This document shows, one piece after another, positions 8,983 through 20,527 of a stretch of 64,000 bases of DNA (position 1 is the first letter of the stretch; each line of letters opens with the position of its first letter). The position numbers and the translations under genes are program-made. The notes beneath the pieces are model-generated. The model was not told the origin of the DNA and did not search any database. It saw only the letters and a program-made list of their open reading frames with translations. Source of the DNA: Girardinichthys multiradiatus (Eukaryota > Chordata > Actinopteri > Cyprinodontiformes > Goodeidae). The DNA lies in NCBI RefSeq assembly GCF_021462225.1, contig NC_061795.1:3673001-3737000 (forward strand). Direction: 5' to 3'.

Positions 8983-11742
8983 TTAGTATGATGTAGGGCC
9001 TCTTTTGGTGGCCAATACAGTGTCAATTCGTCTTGGGAATGACATATACAAGTCCTGCACAGTGGTCAGAGGGATTTTAAGCCATTCTTCTTGCAGGATA
9101 GTGGCCAGGTCTCTACGTGATACTGGTGGAGGAAAACGTTTCCTGACTCGCTCCTCCAAAACACCCCAAAGTGGCTCAATAATATTTAGATCTGGTGACT
9201 GTGCAGGCCATGGGAGATGTTCAACTTCACTTTCATGTTCATCAAACCAATCTTTCACCAGTCTTGCTGTGTGTATTGATGCATTGTCATCCTGATACAC
9301 GGCACCGCCTTCAGCACCATTGGATGCGCATGGTCCTCAAGAATGGTTCGGTAGTCCTTGGCAGTGACGCGCCCATCTAGCACAAGTATTGGGCCAAGGG
9401 AATGCCATGATATGGCAGCCCAAACCATCACTGATCCTTCCCCATGCTTCACTCTGGGCATGCAACCGTCTGGGTGGTACGCTTCTTTGGGGCTTCTCCA
9501 CACTGTTGGGACCTACAGCCATGGATTTCAACATTAAAACTCCGAAGGGGGAAGGGGGGGTAGCAGAGGACTTCCCACGATGACACTGCCGCATATAAGC
9601 CCCCACCTTTCCACAACTCTTTCTCTTCCACACCGATGACCATCGGGATAGGAGGGAACAAAGCGCGCTGATGTCTGTTGCTGGCAAAAAGACATAAATT
9701 CAACTGGATCCAAAGCCATACGATCATCGATCATATGCAAAGTTAAGTAGAATGAAATACTGTCTGTGTATCCGGTATTTGCATTCATGAACGGGGAAAT
9801 TAAGGTGTAAGAGTTGCTTACCTTTCTCTCCGAAGTCCCGCAGAAGCAAAACTGTGTCGCAGAGAGATGCCCGGCAGAAAAGCTGTTTCTACAAGCCGAG
9901 TCTGAAGGAAGGACCACGGCTTCCACCACCGTGTTACGGTAACGAACAGCCGCCCAGCTCTCCGGAGCTAACCCTATTGTTCACAGATCGAACACAGAGG
10001 TTCCGCTTGTTGACTGTGGACGTTTCGTCGAACATAATCGCCCTTGGACAACATTTCCTCGCCATGGTCAGAGGTTAGGTTTGTTTAGATTAACAGATAA
10101 GTTTAGGATGAAATGATCTAAATGTTTTCATGTTATGAAGTTTGTTTTGTGGAACCTGGCTATCTTTGTGCTAGCATGCTATCTGTAGCATGCTATCTGT
10201 AGCACACAGGCCGGTTTGTGTTCTTTGTATGTTTTAAAGTTAAGATAAACTTTACTTGAAGGTTGATTTTAAACAGAAGATCGCTCATAACGCGCCGTCC
10301 GCGCTTATGCATTTTAACCCTTTTATTAACCCTGGTATTTTAAAGATATGTGTTGATTCTGGTGCTAAGCTATTAGATTCTTTTGTTAGCTTAACTGCTA
10401 ACGGTAAGAACACGTGTTTGCTAGCACTAAGACTAGTCAACAGAAAGGTTGTTGGTTTTCAAGCTAGTGAATAATAGTCCACGAACATCATTTACTAGAT
10501 TTGATAACTAAGTAAACACCATTAAGCCCCATTTCTCCAGAAAGATTTGGCTCTTTTCCAAAATACTCAATAATATTTCTTCAAATATTATGTCAATAAA
10601 TAAAGGCAGTTAATTAGACACCGTTGAGAATTAGTCATCCAGGAGGTTGGTTTTATTCAGCAGATCATTATTTAAAACATTATTTTATTAAAATAATATT
10701 TTATCTTATCTTGCATTGTGAAGGGTTGTCTAGATGTTGCTGATTATTGCCCAAGTTAGTTCCAAGACTAACTTAACTTCATTTCCGGATTCTTCAAGAT
10801 AATCCTTGGTTTTTAAACATAAACATTGTATGGTAATGTTGCATCACTGTTTTTGGTCATGATTTCCAATCATCTTTAATCAACTTGTTTATATTGTACA
10901 TAGTCCATTAGTCTTCGTTATTCTTTAATTCTGCTTGGTAGTTTAGTTGGATTGTAAAGAGTTTGTTGATTGAAATATGTTTGACTTTGAGTTGACTTAT
11001 TTTTGTTAATAAATTCTTGTATTTTCAGAAATTGTGTGAATTAATTCCATATATGTGCAGAGTTTATGCTGTTCAATAATGTCAGAGCTCGTCTCACACC
11101 TTTCTATTTTGTCCTAATACCATCGCCTTACTGGGCTGGTATTCACAGGACAACCCTTAACAGACCGAAATATTTTTGGATAAAATATTAAAATATTAAT
11201 ATGAATTATTAAATAATATTCTCAGATTCATATTTACAACAACACCGTAACTCTCCCGGATGTGGGAAAAACAGTAAAAGTGGACTCATTAGAGAACAAT
11301 ACATGTTTCACATTGTCCAGAGCCCAAGATTTGCGCTCCTTGCACCATTGAAACCGGCGTTTGACATTGGCATGAGTGACCAAAGGTTTGGCTGTAGCAG
11401 CCCGGCCGTGTATATTGACCTTGTGGAGCTCCCGACGGACAGTTCTGGTGGAAACAGGAGAGTTGAGGTGCACATTTAATTCTGCCGTGATTTGGGCAGC
11501 CGTGGTTTTATGTTTTTTGATACAATCCGGGTTAGCACCCGAACATCCCTTTCAGACAGCTTCCTCTTGCGTCCACAGTTAATCCTGTTGGATGTGGTTC
11601 GTCCTTCTTGGTGATATGCTGACATTACCCTGGATACCGTGGCTCTTGATACATCACAAAGACTTGCTGTCTTGGTCACAGATGCGCCAGCAAGACGTGC
11701 ACCAACAATTTGTCCTCTTTTGAACTCTGGTATGTCACCCAT
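8983..11742 (-). pseudogene. DD36E Tc1-like transposase, disrupted
   Basis: The gene reads on the minus strand from the start at 11742 to the stop near 8983. The N-terminal helix-turn-helix part is at 11476-11742. A frameshift near 11470-11500 moves the next part (11246-11473) into another frame. The LTR-like insertion then splits the gene just before the WRSPKEAYHPD segment. The C-terminal half (8983-9503) carries a further small deletion near 9300, just before the second catalytic Asp. Compared with the intact 343-residue protein at 24657-25688, most residues are conserved, so the breaks are fairly recent. Confidence 0.9.
9504..11241. repeat. 1738-bp LTR-like insertion with 4-bp target duplication ACAC
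   Basis: The insertion starts TGTTGG and ends CAACA and is flanked by ACAC at 9500-9503 and 11242-11245. Exactly one ACAC is present at the empty site in the intact transposon copy. A 4-bp duplication with TG...CA ends is typical of retroviruses. In the plus orientation an AATAAA hexamer lies near 11009 and a TATA-like GCATATAAGC near 9591. No protein motif was recognised inside. It is best read as a solo LTR of an unidentified retrovirus-like family with a long LTR. A related partial copy lies at 29262-30388 in the opposite orientation. Confidence 0.75.
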
Positions 11743-11930
11743 AATGTTGTGTGCATTTCAATATTTTGAGCAAAACTGTGCTCTTACCCTGCTAATTGAA
11801 CATTCACACTCTGCTCTTACTGGTGCAATGTGCAATCAATGAAGACTGGCTACCAGGCCGGTCCAATTTAGCCATGAAACCTCCCACACTAAAATGACAG
11901 GTGTTTCAGTTTCATTGTCCAACCCCTGTA

Positions 11931-13472
11931 CCTCCATGTACATTAAAATGATCAGAAAAAGCATTCGCTGGAACACAATAATTTCAAAGACTTTACATAT
12001 TGTCTGGTTTTCAACACTTGCTCCCTATGGGTTCTACAACACAGTTAAGCCAGGAATTGTTCATACCCCATATAATAGTTTTAAAATAAAAAATATTGTC
12101 ATTCAACCCCGAAAAATATTTTGCTTAAGATTTACAATTTATGAAAATGGCATTTTAAAAATAACATTGTATTTATGTATTCAACATAAATTATTAAATT
12201 GAGATTATGGATTTTTAAAATAAGGATTGCACTGCATTTGGTTACACCTATATGATTTCACAGTAGCACATGAGCTACAGTAGCATTATTAGGCAACTTT
12301 GCTTTATGTTTATTAAACTAGCCTCCGAAAATCAGATTCTCAGTATACAACAAACGCACATATGCAACATGTACTACATCCAAAAAAAAAAACACAAATA
12401 ACTTGAGTAAGAGGGAAATGTTCCTTCCAAACATTTAGAGCAGCTTTGTTCCTTACAAACGAGAAAACAGTCTGATTATTTCATCTGCAACTATTTTCTG
12501 AAGAATATTTAAATGGAACCAAAAACTAATGTTCTTTGCCATTTCATTCAAAGCTTTGTTACTCTATTTGGTTCACACTAAGAATATGGAAAATACTATT
12601 TTGTAAAATATATTTAAGCTAATCACAAATAAGAGGGAAGATGTAAAACTTCCCCTTGAACATCTTTTCTATTTCAGTCATTTAAATCAGGGATACAGTG
12701 TTCCCATTTTTCAGTGACAGACTTATTTCTTTGTAAAAGTAGCAAATGATAAAAACTAACTCTAAAAGAAAAACTAAGCAGAGACAAGTTCTGTTCACAC
12801 TGGTCAAGTCCACATGAATTAAAAGTTAAAATAAACTTTATTGCTTTTTGGGAAACAGGAAGATGCAAAACAGGCCTGATATGAAGTAAAAAGATATTTA
12901 TGACTTTTTTAAAAACAATCATAATTTATTTGCTACCTAGCATGGTCTTTTCCTGGCCTATTCACAGAAGAAATACTGTTCAACAACCATTCAACCAGTG
13001 AAAAGCAGAAACAGTGAAGCAGATCTATCAGAAGCTACAAATCATATTCTAACTTCAGCTTGTAACAACGACAGTACCTGTCTCCTAACATCATTTAGCT
13101 CAACTGTAACTTAAGGAACATGTTAGAATGGCTAGACAGTAAGACAATGCAAATTAATCTAAAAATAAAGTCATACATTTTAAAAAAAATGTATCCACTT
13201 TTGTGGACCAGCTGATTATGGATCAGCCATCCAATGATCAGTTGACAGCTGAAAGGAGGGCCATCAGAATGAAGAACAACAGCAGCATTGGGGTAGTTGT
13301 TTATATTTTCTAATTTTCAATACAGAGCCTGAGAAAAGGACATCAGTCAGGGATGCACATTGTTCATTGTTGCTGTTATTTATTATCACTAGAGGTGCTC
13401 CAATTGCAATTTTCTGGCCGATCACTGATTTTTTTTAAATAACTGACACTATCAGGTGTTATAAGGTAACAA
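11931..13472. other. No gene seen
   Basis: AT-rich sequence without recognisable coding or repeat structure. Only short spurious open frames are present. Confidence 0.5.
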
Positions 13473-13474
13473 TA

Positions 13475-15045
13475 CAGGTTCTTCTAAAAACATTTGTATA
13501 TTGTGATAAAGTTCATTATTTTCTATAATGTCATGATGAAAATTTAACATTAATATATTTTAGATTCATTGCACACTAACTGAAATATTTCAGGTCTTTT
13601 ATTGTCTTAATACGGATGATTTTGGCATACAGCTCATGAAAACCCAAAATTCCTATCTCACAAAATTAGCATATTATTAAAAGGGTCTCTAAACGAGCTA
13701 TGAACCTAATCATCTGAATGAACGAGTTAACTCTAAACACTTGCAAAAGATTCCTGAGGCCTTTAAAACTCCCAGCCTGGTTCATCACTCAAAACCCCAA
13801 TCATGGGTAAGACTGCCGACCGGACTGCTGTCCAGAAGGCCACTATTGACACCCTCAAGCAAGAGGGTAAGACACAGAAAGAAATTTCTGAACGAATAGG
13901 CTGTTCCCAGAGTGCTGAATCAAGGCACCTCAGTGGGAAGTCTGTGGGAAGGAAAAAGTGTGGCAGAAAACGCTGCACAACGAGAAGAGGTGACCGGACC
14001 CTGAGGAAGATTGTGGAGAAGGGCCGATTCCAGACCTTGGGGGACCTGCGGAAGCAGTGGACTGAGTCTGGAGTAGAAACATCCAGAGCCACCGTGCACA
14101 GGCGTGTGCAGGAAATGGGCTACAGGTGCCGCATTCCCCAGACCTGGGCTACAGAGAAGCAGCACTGGACTGTTGCTCAGTGGTCCAAAGTACTTTTTTC
14201 GGATGAAAGCAAATTCTGCATGTCATTCGGAAATCAATGTGCCAGAGTCTGGAAGAAGACTGGGGAGAAGGAAATGCCAAAATGCTAGAAGTCCAGTGTC
14301 AAGTACCCACAGTCAGTGATGTTCTGGGGTGCCGTGTCAGCTGCTGGTGTTGGTCCACTGTGTTTTATCAAGGGCAGGGTCAATGCAGCTAGCTATCAGG
14401 AGATTTTGGAGCACTTCATGCTTCCATCTGCTGAAAAGCTTTATGGAGATGAAGATTTCGTTTTTCGTTTTTACGACCTGGCACCTGCTCACAGTGCCAA
14501 AACCACTGGTAAATGGTTTACTGACCATGGTATCACTGTGCTCAATTGGCCTGCCAACTCTCCTGACCTGAACCCCATAGAGAATCTGTGAGATATTGTG
14601 AAGAGAACGTTGAGAGACTCAAGACCCAACACTCTGGATGAGCTAAAGGCCGCTATCGAAGCATCCTGGGCCTCCATAAGACCTCAGCAGTGCCACAGGC
14701 TGATTGCCTCCATGCCACGCCGCATTGAAGCAGTCATTTCTGCCAAAGGATTCCCGACCAAGTATTGAGTGCATAACTGTACATGATTATTTGAAGGTTG
14801 ACGTTGTTTGTATTAAAAACACTCTTCTTTTATTGGTCGGATGAAATATGCTAATTTTGTGAGATAGGAATTTTGGGTTTTCATGAGCTGTATGCCAAAA
14901 TAATCCGTATTAAGACAATAAAAGACCTGAAATATTTCAGTTAGTGTGCAATGAATCTAAAATATATGAATGTTAAATTTTCATCATTACATTATAGAAA
15001 ATAATGAACTTTATCACAATATGCAAATCTTCTGAGAAGGACCTG
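13475..15045 (+). mobile_element. Tc1-like DD34E transposon with 200-bp terminal inverted repeats
   Basis: The 1571-bp element has nearly identical inverted repeats at 13475-13674 and 14846-15045, starting CAGGT and flanked by TA at 13473-13474 and 15046-15047. By eye the two arms differ at only a handful of positions. The transposase gene sits between them. The termini look mobilisable in trans, but the transposase carries two stops. Confidence 0.93.
13803..14768 (+). pseudogene. Tc1-like DD34E transposase with two in-frame stops
   Basis: Cut-and-paste transposase of 321 codons plus the final stop, in one frame from ATG 13803 to TGA 14766-14768. The N-terminal helix-turn-helix (TQKEISERIGCS) is followed by a second paired-like DNA-binding region. 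The catalytic residues are Asp in LFSDESKF, Asp in YDLAPAHSA and Glu in DLNPIENL, with 34 residues between the last two (DD34E). A TAG at 14286-14288 and a TGA at 14589-14591 interrupt it. The second replaces the Trp that normally follows PIENL, a single-base change. No frameshift is needed to read the whole protein. Confidence 0.93.
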
Positions 15046-15047
15046 TA

Positions 15048-15330
15048 CATCTTTAACGTCCCAATCTTATTTTATTCAAAAACACTGAACAATAGCCATT
15101 AAACAAACAATCTGGAGGGGGGTGTCTCTCCTGTGTGGAGGTCTTTCTGTCGGGGGTTGGTGGGTGGATTAGGTCCCGGGGCTTGGCCTGCATGGCAGGG
15201 TATGGCAGTTTGGATGGGTCGGGTTGACCTGGGGTGATGCCCTGTGTATGTCTGCCTGGAGCTGCTGGGGCCTCCCTGGACTGAGTCCACATGTCCTTTA
15301 CTACTCTTGAGTGCTGTGTGTTGCAAGCCT
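15048..15330 (-). repeat. Possible retroposon 3' fragment
   Basis: This GC-rich block differs sharply from its AT-rich flanks. On the minus strand it ends with an AATAAAATAAG polyadenylation-like signal near 15065-15075, next to the Tc1 end. A proline-rich open frame crosses it but has no domain. It may be the 3' end of a retroposon. Confidence 0.3.
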
Positions 15331-16820
15331 TCTACCGTTACAGTTACCCTAACAACTGTAAACTCCAGGTGACAAACTTGCTCATACACACCCACTCAAC
15401 ACAAACACACTTATTTCTACACATACGTTCAACCAACAAACCCACCCACCAACACACACACTGACACACAGATAATCAAAATAGTTAAAGGTCATACAAA
15501 CACAAGTTACAATAACATCAATGTGACCTGCCAACATTGATGCAGGATTCACCTTTGATTTGTTAAAGTTAATAATGCGATTAGGATTTTATCTTAAGAT
15601 GTGGATACTTTTTGTAGAGCAAAATTATCCTGGCACATGTAGACAACCAGCTTTTTGTATGGAATGCCTAAAATGTCAAGTAAAAAAAATTAAATACAAA
15701 TAATTATGGATTTGTAACTGTTGCGTTATTCTTGTAAATTTCCTTTTTAAGAATTTGTAATTTCTTTTCAGTAACTTTATAATGTGAAATCTTTACACAC
15801 ATACTTATATGATTTTATATATTTCTAGATTTCCTTAATAAAGGAGGTTTTCGTAGAAGTAAATATAAAATGTGCAAGTTCTCACATCACGTTGCACAGA
15901 CGCCCACATCCAATCTCCAAGCTCATTACTTTCGAAATATATTCACCTGAATAATAAAAAAAACTGGAAAAAAAAAAAAAATGGGTAACGTAGCTAACCT
16001 AATCCATGATAAAATGGACAGATCCAGGCCTAGGTTGATTTAAAACAACAGGGTTGGGTTATGGGTTTGTCACAGCATACTAGGCTAGGTTTTCAGTCAC
16101 AACGTAGGCTAAAGTTACCAATCAAGTAATATTTTGTTGAATTAGGTTAGAATAGTTTTTATATTTATTTTAATTCTCATCAATCCAAATACACAGATAG
16201 CAACCTCATAAAGTCTAATAAGAGTTTTGATATTATAACATATGTATTACTGTAACAATTATCACATTTCTATATTACTTAGACCATCTTTAGTCAAAAC
16301 TACAACATCTTAAGGCATTCACACTATTGAGATCCTGTTTCTCTTTATTCTTTATTATTCCGTCTTCTTCTTCTTCTTATTCTGGTTGCTTCCATACACT
16401 TTTTGATTCGCTACTCCTCCTGCATACTTTGTGCTATTTCAACCGTTCAAATTTCACAATATTCAGCCCTTTCAGGACATTCCGGCTATGACTTTGGTAT
16501 TTATAACTTATATACTTTTTAAAATATTTAGCTTTTTGTGGGTTTTTTTTTTTTTTGCTCCCATTGAAATGAATGAGAAACCTAAAAAATTCTGCTAAAA
16601 CTTCACTGTTTTTGCCATTTAACTACTTCCGCATACTTTTAGTTAGAAACACCATTCAACTTTTAAAATGCTTTCACAGCCCTCTGCTATTATTGTATAA
16701 TTCAACTTTTTGATATCTTTTACAGTTTTTCTACAATTTGGATTCAAACTTTATTACAATTTTTTCAGATTTTTAGTTTTATAATGTAATCCAATGACGG
16801 AATTCTTCTGTTGCTAGAGT
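15331..16820. other. No gene; low-complexity and repeat-like sequence
   Basis: CA-rich patches near 15380-15470 are followed by AT-rich sequence. From about 16340 the text (CTTCTTCTTCTTATTCTGG, then CTCCCATTGAAATGAATGAG) resembles a widespread fish repeat. That repeat seems to continue after the hAT-like insertion at 19096. Confidence 0.45.
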
Positions 16821-17344
16821 GTACACTGTAGAGGGTGACACCGGAGTGGATTTTCTCTCCTGTCCCATCCCGCTCCCACAGAAAAATGTCTTGTCCCATC
16901 CCAATCCCAGGCCAGCATAACGAAAAAAAATCCTGTCCCACTCCTGGTAAATTGACTCCCACTCTCATCCCGCTCCCATTCAGAACGACTCCCACTCCTG
17001 TGCCACTCCCATTTTTGTTTTCTTCATTTAGTCTTTTGGCAATTTCTTTCTTTGAAGGACCAGTTAGGTCCCTGTTTTTAGCTGTAGTAAAGGCCAGTTA
17101 AAGTAAAAAGAATAATAATGAAGAAATAATAAAATATCAAACAAGGAAACAGACCATGCCTATCTTAGTTGAATAAACAAAATGTACATAGTTGTATTTT
17201 ACTCATTTGTTAAGTGATCGTTTCCTTTGAACAATGACATCACTTTTGTTTCAAGTTGCTGGAACGAAAGAAAAATGCACCTAGTAAGAGAACTGTACTT
17301 GTTGAACAAAAGGACAAAAAGGCATTACCTTTATAATTTAGAAA

Positions 17345-17470
17345 CTGTAGCTCAATAGTTAACAGCCCTGGTCCTCAGGGACACCTTCCCTGCAAGTTTT
17401 AGATGTGTGTCTGCTCCAGCACACCTGATTCAAATTCTAACATGACCTCCTATACAGGCATCAAGAATGG
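17345..17470. repeat. Fragment of common teleost repeat
   Basis: Contains CCTGGTCCTCAGGGACACC and CAGCACACCTGATTCAAAT, phrases recognised from a very common fish interspersed repeat. It lies inside the hAT-like element. Family name not assigned. Confidence 0.5.
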
Positions 17471-17504
17471 AGGGTCAAACAGGACAAAATTAATACAATA
17501 AAAT

Positions 17505-17805
17505 CATCATTAAATAAATAAATGTTGTGAATGTCCCATAAGTAAAGTAAATGTAACATGAAAGAAATGTAACATTAAATGTGCCATTAAATTAAAGGTA
17601 CCATTTATTTATTTAATACATCATTAGAAACAATAAATGTACATTATATCATGAAATGGACTATTATGCAATTAAATGTGCCACTGTGTAATTTTAAAGA
17701 CGACATGACGTAATTAGTGGTACACTTAATATTTAATGATGTATTAAATAAATTGTACATTTAATGGTACATTAAATGTTTTTCTATTTCACAACATATT
17801 TATTT
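17505..17805. mobile_element. Palindromic MITE-like foldback element
   Basis: The outer arms read ATTAAATAAATAAATGTTGTGAA on the left and its near reverse complement on the right. Inner arms (left near 17590-17635, right near 17735-17775) also pair around TTATTTAATACATCATTA. The whole 300 bp could fold into a long imperfect hairpin. There is no coding sequence. Confidence 0.65.
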
Positions 17806-17832
17806 AATATCTTCCCTTGATGAAGCCTTTCT

Positions 17833-18383
17833 ATACGGGAGGGAACAAGGGGGAATTTTTTTCTTTTGCGTTCTCACGCAATAGTCTTTGCGTTATTTCG
17901 CAATACTTTGTGGGATAGTTTCCAAACCAGATAACTGCAAAAATGAAACAAACACTACACCCGTTTTGAGATTTATGGAGTTTTATTTTGAAATCCGCCT
18001 TAAATAAAATTATCTTCAAATCAGACTAAAAGACAGTTTTTATCCACAAGCTGTCAAACAAACTGCTGAACAATAATACTGCACGAAACCACATCTGTGA
18101 CACTTTGTTTGCTTATTACTACTGCATGATGTGTACTTTTTTTTGTACGCCATTAGTCTTTTTGTTTTTATCGTGATTTGAACGGTTCTTCTTATTCTAA
18201 GCATTTATCGCATTGTTTACTGCGTGTTAACCTGCATATGACAAATAAACCATATCAATCACATATCAGTGCTGTTTGTTTTATGAGCAGTTTGTCGGCT
18301 GTTCCAAAATGCCGAACGCAAAAGTATTGCGTGGGGACGCAAAAGAAATAAATTTCCCCATGTCCCCTCACGGGCTTCCGTAC
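17833..18383. mobile_element. MITE with GC-containing terminal inverted repeats
   Basis: The left arm has TTCTTTTGCGTTCTCACGCAATAG and the right arm, inverted, TTCTTTTGCGTCCCCACGCAATAC, each preceded by TACGG outward. The two arms are near mirror copies of about 65 bp around an AT-rich centre. The exact ends and target duplication could not be fixed. Superfamily not assigned. Confidence 0.65.
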
Positions 18384-19095
18384 CTTACCTCTTAAATCTT
18401 TAGTGCACATGCAGCAATTTTGTTGGTCAGATGAGACTTGACACATGTAGGTACTTTTGGTTTGATGAATGAAGAGATGCAGGGTTGATTTAATCCAGAA
18501 TCTGTCTTACAAGTGTCCCTTAATCACTGGTGTCCTTGATTATGACTAAACACGTGTTACAAGCAGCAGACTGCATGTTAACACCGCTACATTCAACTCC
18601 CCTGAAGTTTGGTAACTTTGCGACTTTCCTGTCAGCTCTATGAGTTTAATAGATAAGTCCTTATTTCTGACTTTACGTTACAAATCCAATTTTACCACGT
18701 CCAGTTCTCCACCTGCGTTTGCTTCCTCCATTCTGAATGCAGGTGGAAAACATCGATCAGAAGCACTGTTGGCTTGTGGGTCATGTAGTTCATTTGACTC
18801 GCATTATAGTTTAGGCTTCTTGTAAAAAAACTACACAATGGCGCCGTCGATCCAAGTTTTTTTTTCTTAAAGTTTATAACAAAGTCTCAGTTTTACATTT
18901 CCAAAGACAATTGATCCTAGTTTATTTTCCCTCCTATTAGTTAGCTCCCGTTCCCGTCTGCTCCCGTTCATTTTTTTATCCTGTACCGTCCCAATCACGG
19001 GATCTTTACTGATGCTGTCTCCCATCCCGCGGGATTCCCGTGGGAATCCTGTGACCCGTGGGACTCCCAAAAAAATGTCAGCCTCTAGTACACTG

Positions 19096-20330
19096 TAGAT
19101 TTTTGAATAACCTGAAAAAGAATGAACAAACTCTCTTCACTCGCTCAATTTTCAATCTACCTATACAAATTATACATCAAAACGTAGGATGCTCTTTCGC
19201 GATTAAGAAAATGTCACCCTCATTGATGTGCGACAAACAGTTTTCCAGCAACATGCCCCAAAGCAACGCAAAGTCAACACACCCTGTATAGGAAATCTAT
19301 AGGAATTTCAGAAAGAATCTGAGCAAAAAATCCTTAAACTCACACTTTTTCAAATCGCCGCCTCTTGTAAACCGTTTGAGGTAGAGACGTGAGCCTTGTG
19401 GAGATTTATCTTCAGACCTTGCTGCCGTTCACAGTGAAATAATTATTTTGATACCTTTTATTGTTTTGTCATAAAAAGGTTTATTTAGGAGTACCAAATA
19501 TGTCCTTCCCAAAATCGCTTAAAATTGAAAAATTTCGAAATTATCCACTTTTCTACACTGTCATATCTCCTACACGGATTTATGTACACACACAAAAATC
19601 TCCAGGATTGTTCACCGATCCCTGCTGATACCTACGGTCCAAAAATGTTTTGGATACCTTTTATCATTTTCTTGTGAAGTAGGTTTGTCTGAGAGTGAAA
19701 AATTCACCTTCACTCAGGTTAAAAATGGTCAAAATTATTCACTTTTTCACAGGGTCACACCTCTCAGACAGATTTTTGTAGAAACTTGAGAAGCTCCATG
19801 ATTGTTCAGCAAGGCCTGCTGATTCATACGGTGCATGAATCAAATTGATAGCCCTTATAGTTTCCGAGTCATTAGACGTTGTTCAAGAGCATGTTAAGAC
19901 ATTTTCCCTTTCTTTTCACCTAGTGTTGTGCCTTTAATATAATATTTTCAAGAAATTTTTTTTAACATTCTCATTCCCCTGGCCGTTCTGAGAAAAATGG
20001 TCCAAGAATGACGTCGATGGCCCTTACGGTTTCCGAGTTATGGGCGGTAGTTCGGGAGCATGCGCCTCCATGTTAAAAGCCCAGGCCAGGGCGAGATGAT
20101 AGTGAGGTGCTGCGTTAGAAATGCTGCAGGTGTCAAGTTACACTGACACTCTTTGCTGATTAGCTGATTTACTCCTCACTTTATACCTCTGTGTATCTTG
20201 CACTGTATATATCTGTATGTGACTCTGCCTTTCTTCTCTCCCTGTCTCCTACTCAGACACACATGAGAGCGCGCGCACACACACACACACACAGCCATTG
20301 ATTACTAACTTTTCGAGGACTTTGCATTAA
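19096..20330. repeat. Probable interspersed-repeat remnant, no gene
   Basis: Contains repeated near-parallel phrases such as GAGCCTTGTGGAGATTTATC and TTACGGTTTCCGAGTTATG, and a CATTCATTTTCATTCGTTTC stretch. These are typical of a long fish repeat interrupted by the hAT-like insertion at 16829. A GC/CA dinucleotide run lies at 20268-20293. No open frame of interest. Confidence 0.45.
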
Positions 20331-20527
20331 CTTCCATTCATTTTCATTCGTTTCTATGGCCTAAACCTGACCCGACCCCTAACCCTTTGACCATCTTCAT
20401 AGGAAGCAACTACGTGGTGGCCATTTTGTGTTTAGTACTTAAACAGCATGTACTGCGGTTCTAACAGCTAGACAACAGTGATTCAATTTAAAAGGCAATT
20501 TCATAGACTTTTGCATATAGGCTGTTA

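Larger units (their letters stand above)
8931..11928 (-). mobile_element. Tc1-like DD36E transposon, interrupted by an LTR-like insertion
   Basis: Terminal inverted repeats of the GGGTTGGACAATGAAACTG type lie at both ends, flanked by TA at 8929-8930 and 11929-11930. Removing the insertion at 9504-11241 and one ACAC copy leaves an element of about 1256 bp, close to the 1270-bp intact copy at 24471-25740, with which it shares nearly all its sequence in reverse orientation. It belongs to the same family and is no longer autonomous. Confidence 0.9.
16829..19087. mobile_element. hAT-like non-autonomous transposon with 8-bp target duplication
   Basis: The ends are TAGAGGGTGACA and, inverted, TAGAGGCTGACA. 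The 8-bp GTACACTG precedes at 16821-16828 and follows at 19088-19095, which is the hAT target-duplication length. Both subterminal regions are rich in TCCCACTCCCAT and CCCGCGGGATTCCCGTGGG type sequence. No transposase is visible inside, so it is non-autonomous. Its 2259 bp include two smaller palindromic elements (17505-17805 and 17833-18383), so the ancestral element was shorter. Confidence 0.85.

Noticed and set aside
9005..9295. Plus-strand open frames across the DD36E copy
   Set aside because: They are antisense shadows of the transposase gene on the minus strand.
10256..10474. 72-residue frame in the LTR-like insertion
   Set aside because: It is short, has no motif, and the partial copy at 29262-30388 does not preserve it.
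15053..15395. Proline-rich minus-strand frames
   Set aside because: Composition-driven frames in a GC-rich repeat-like block; no recognised domain or splice context.
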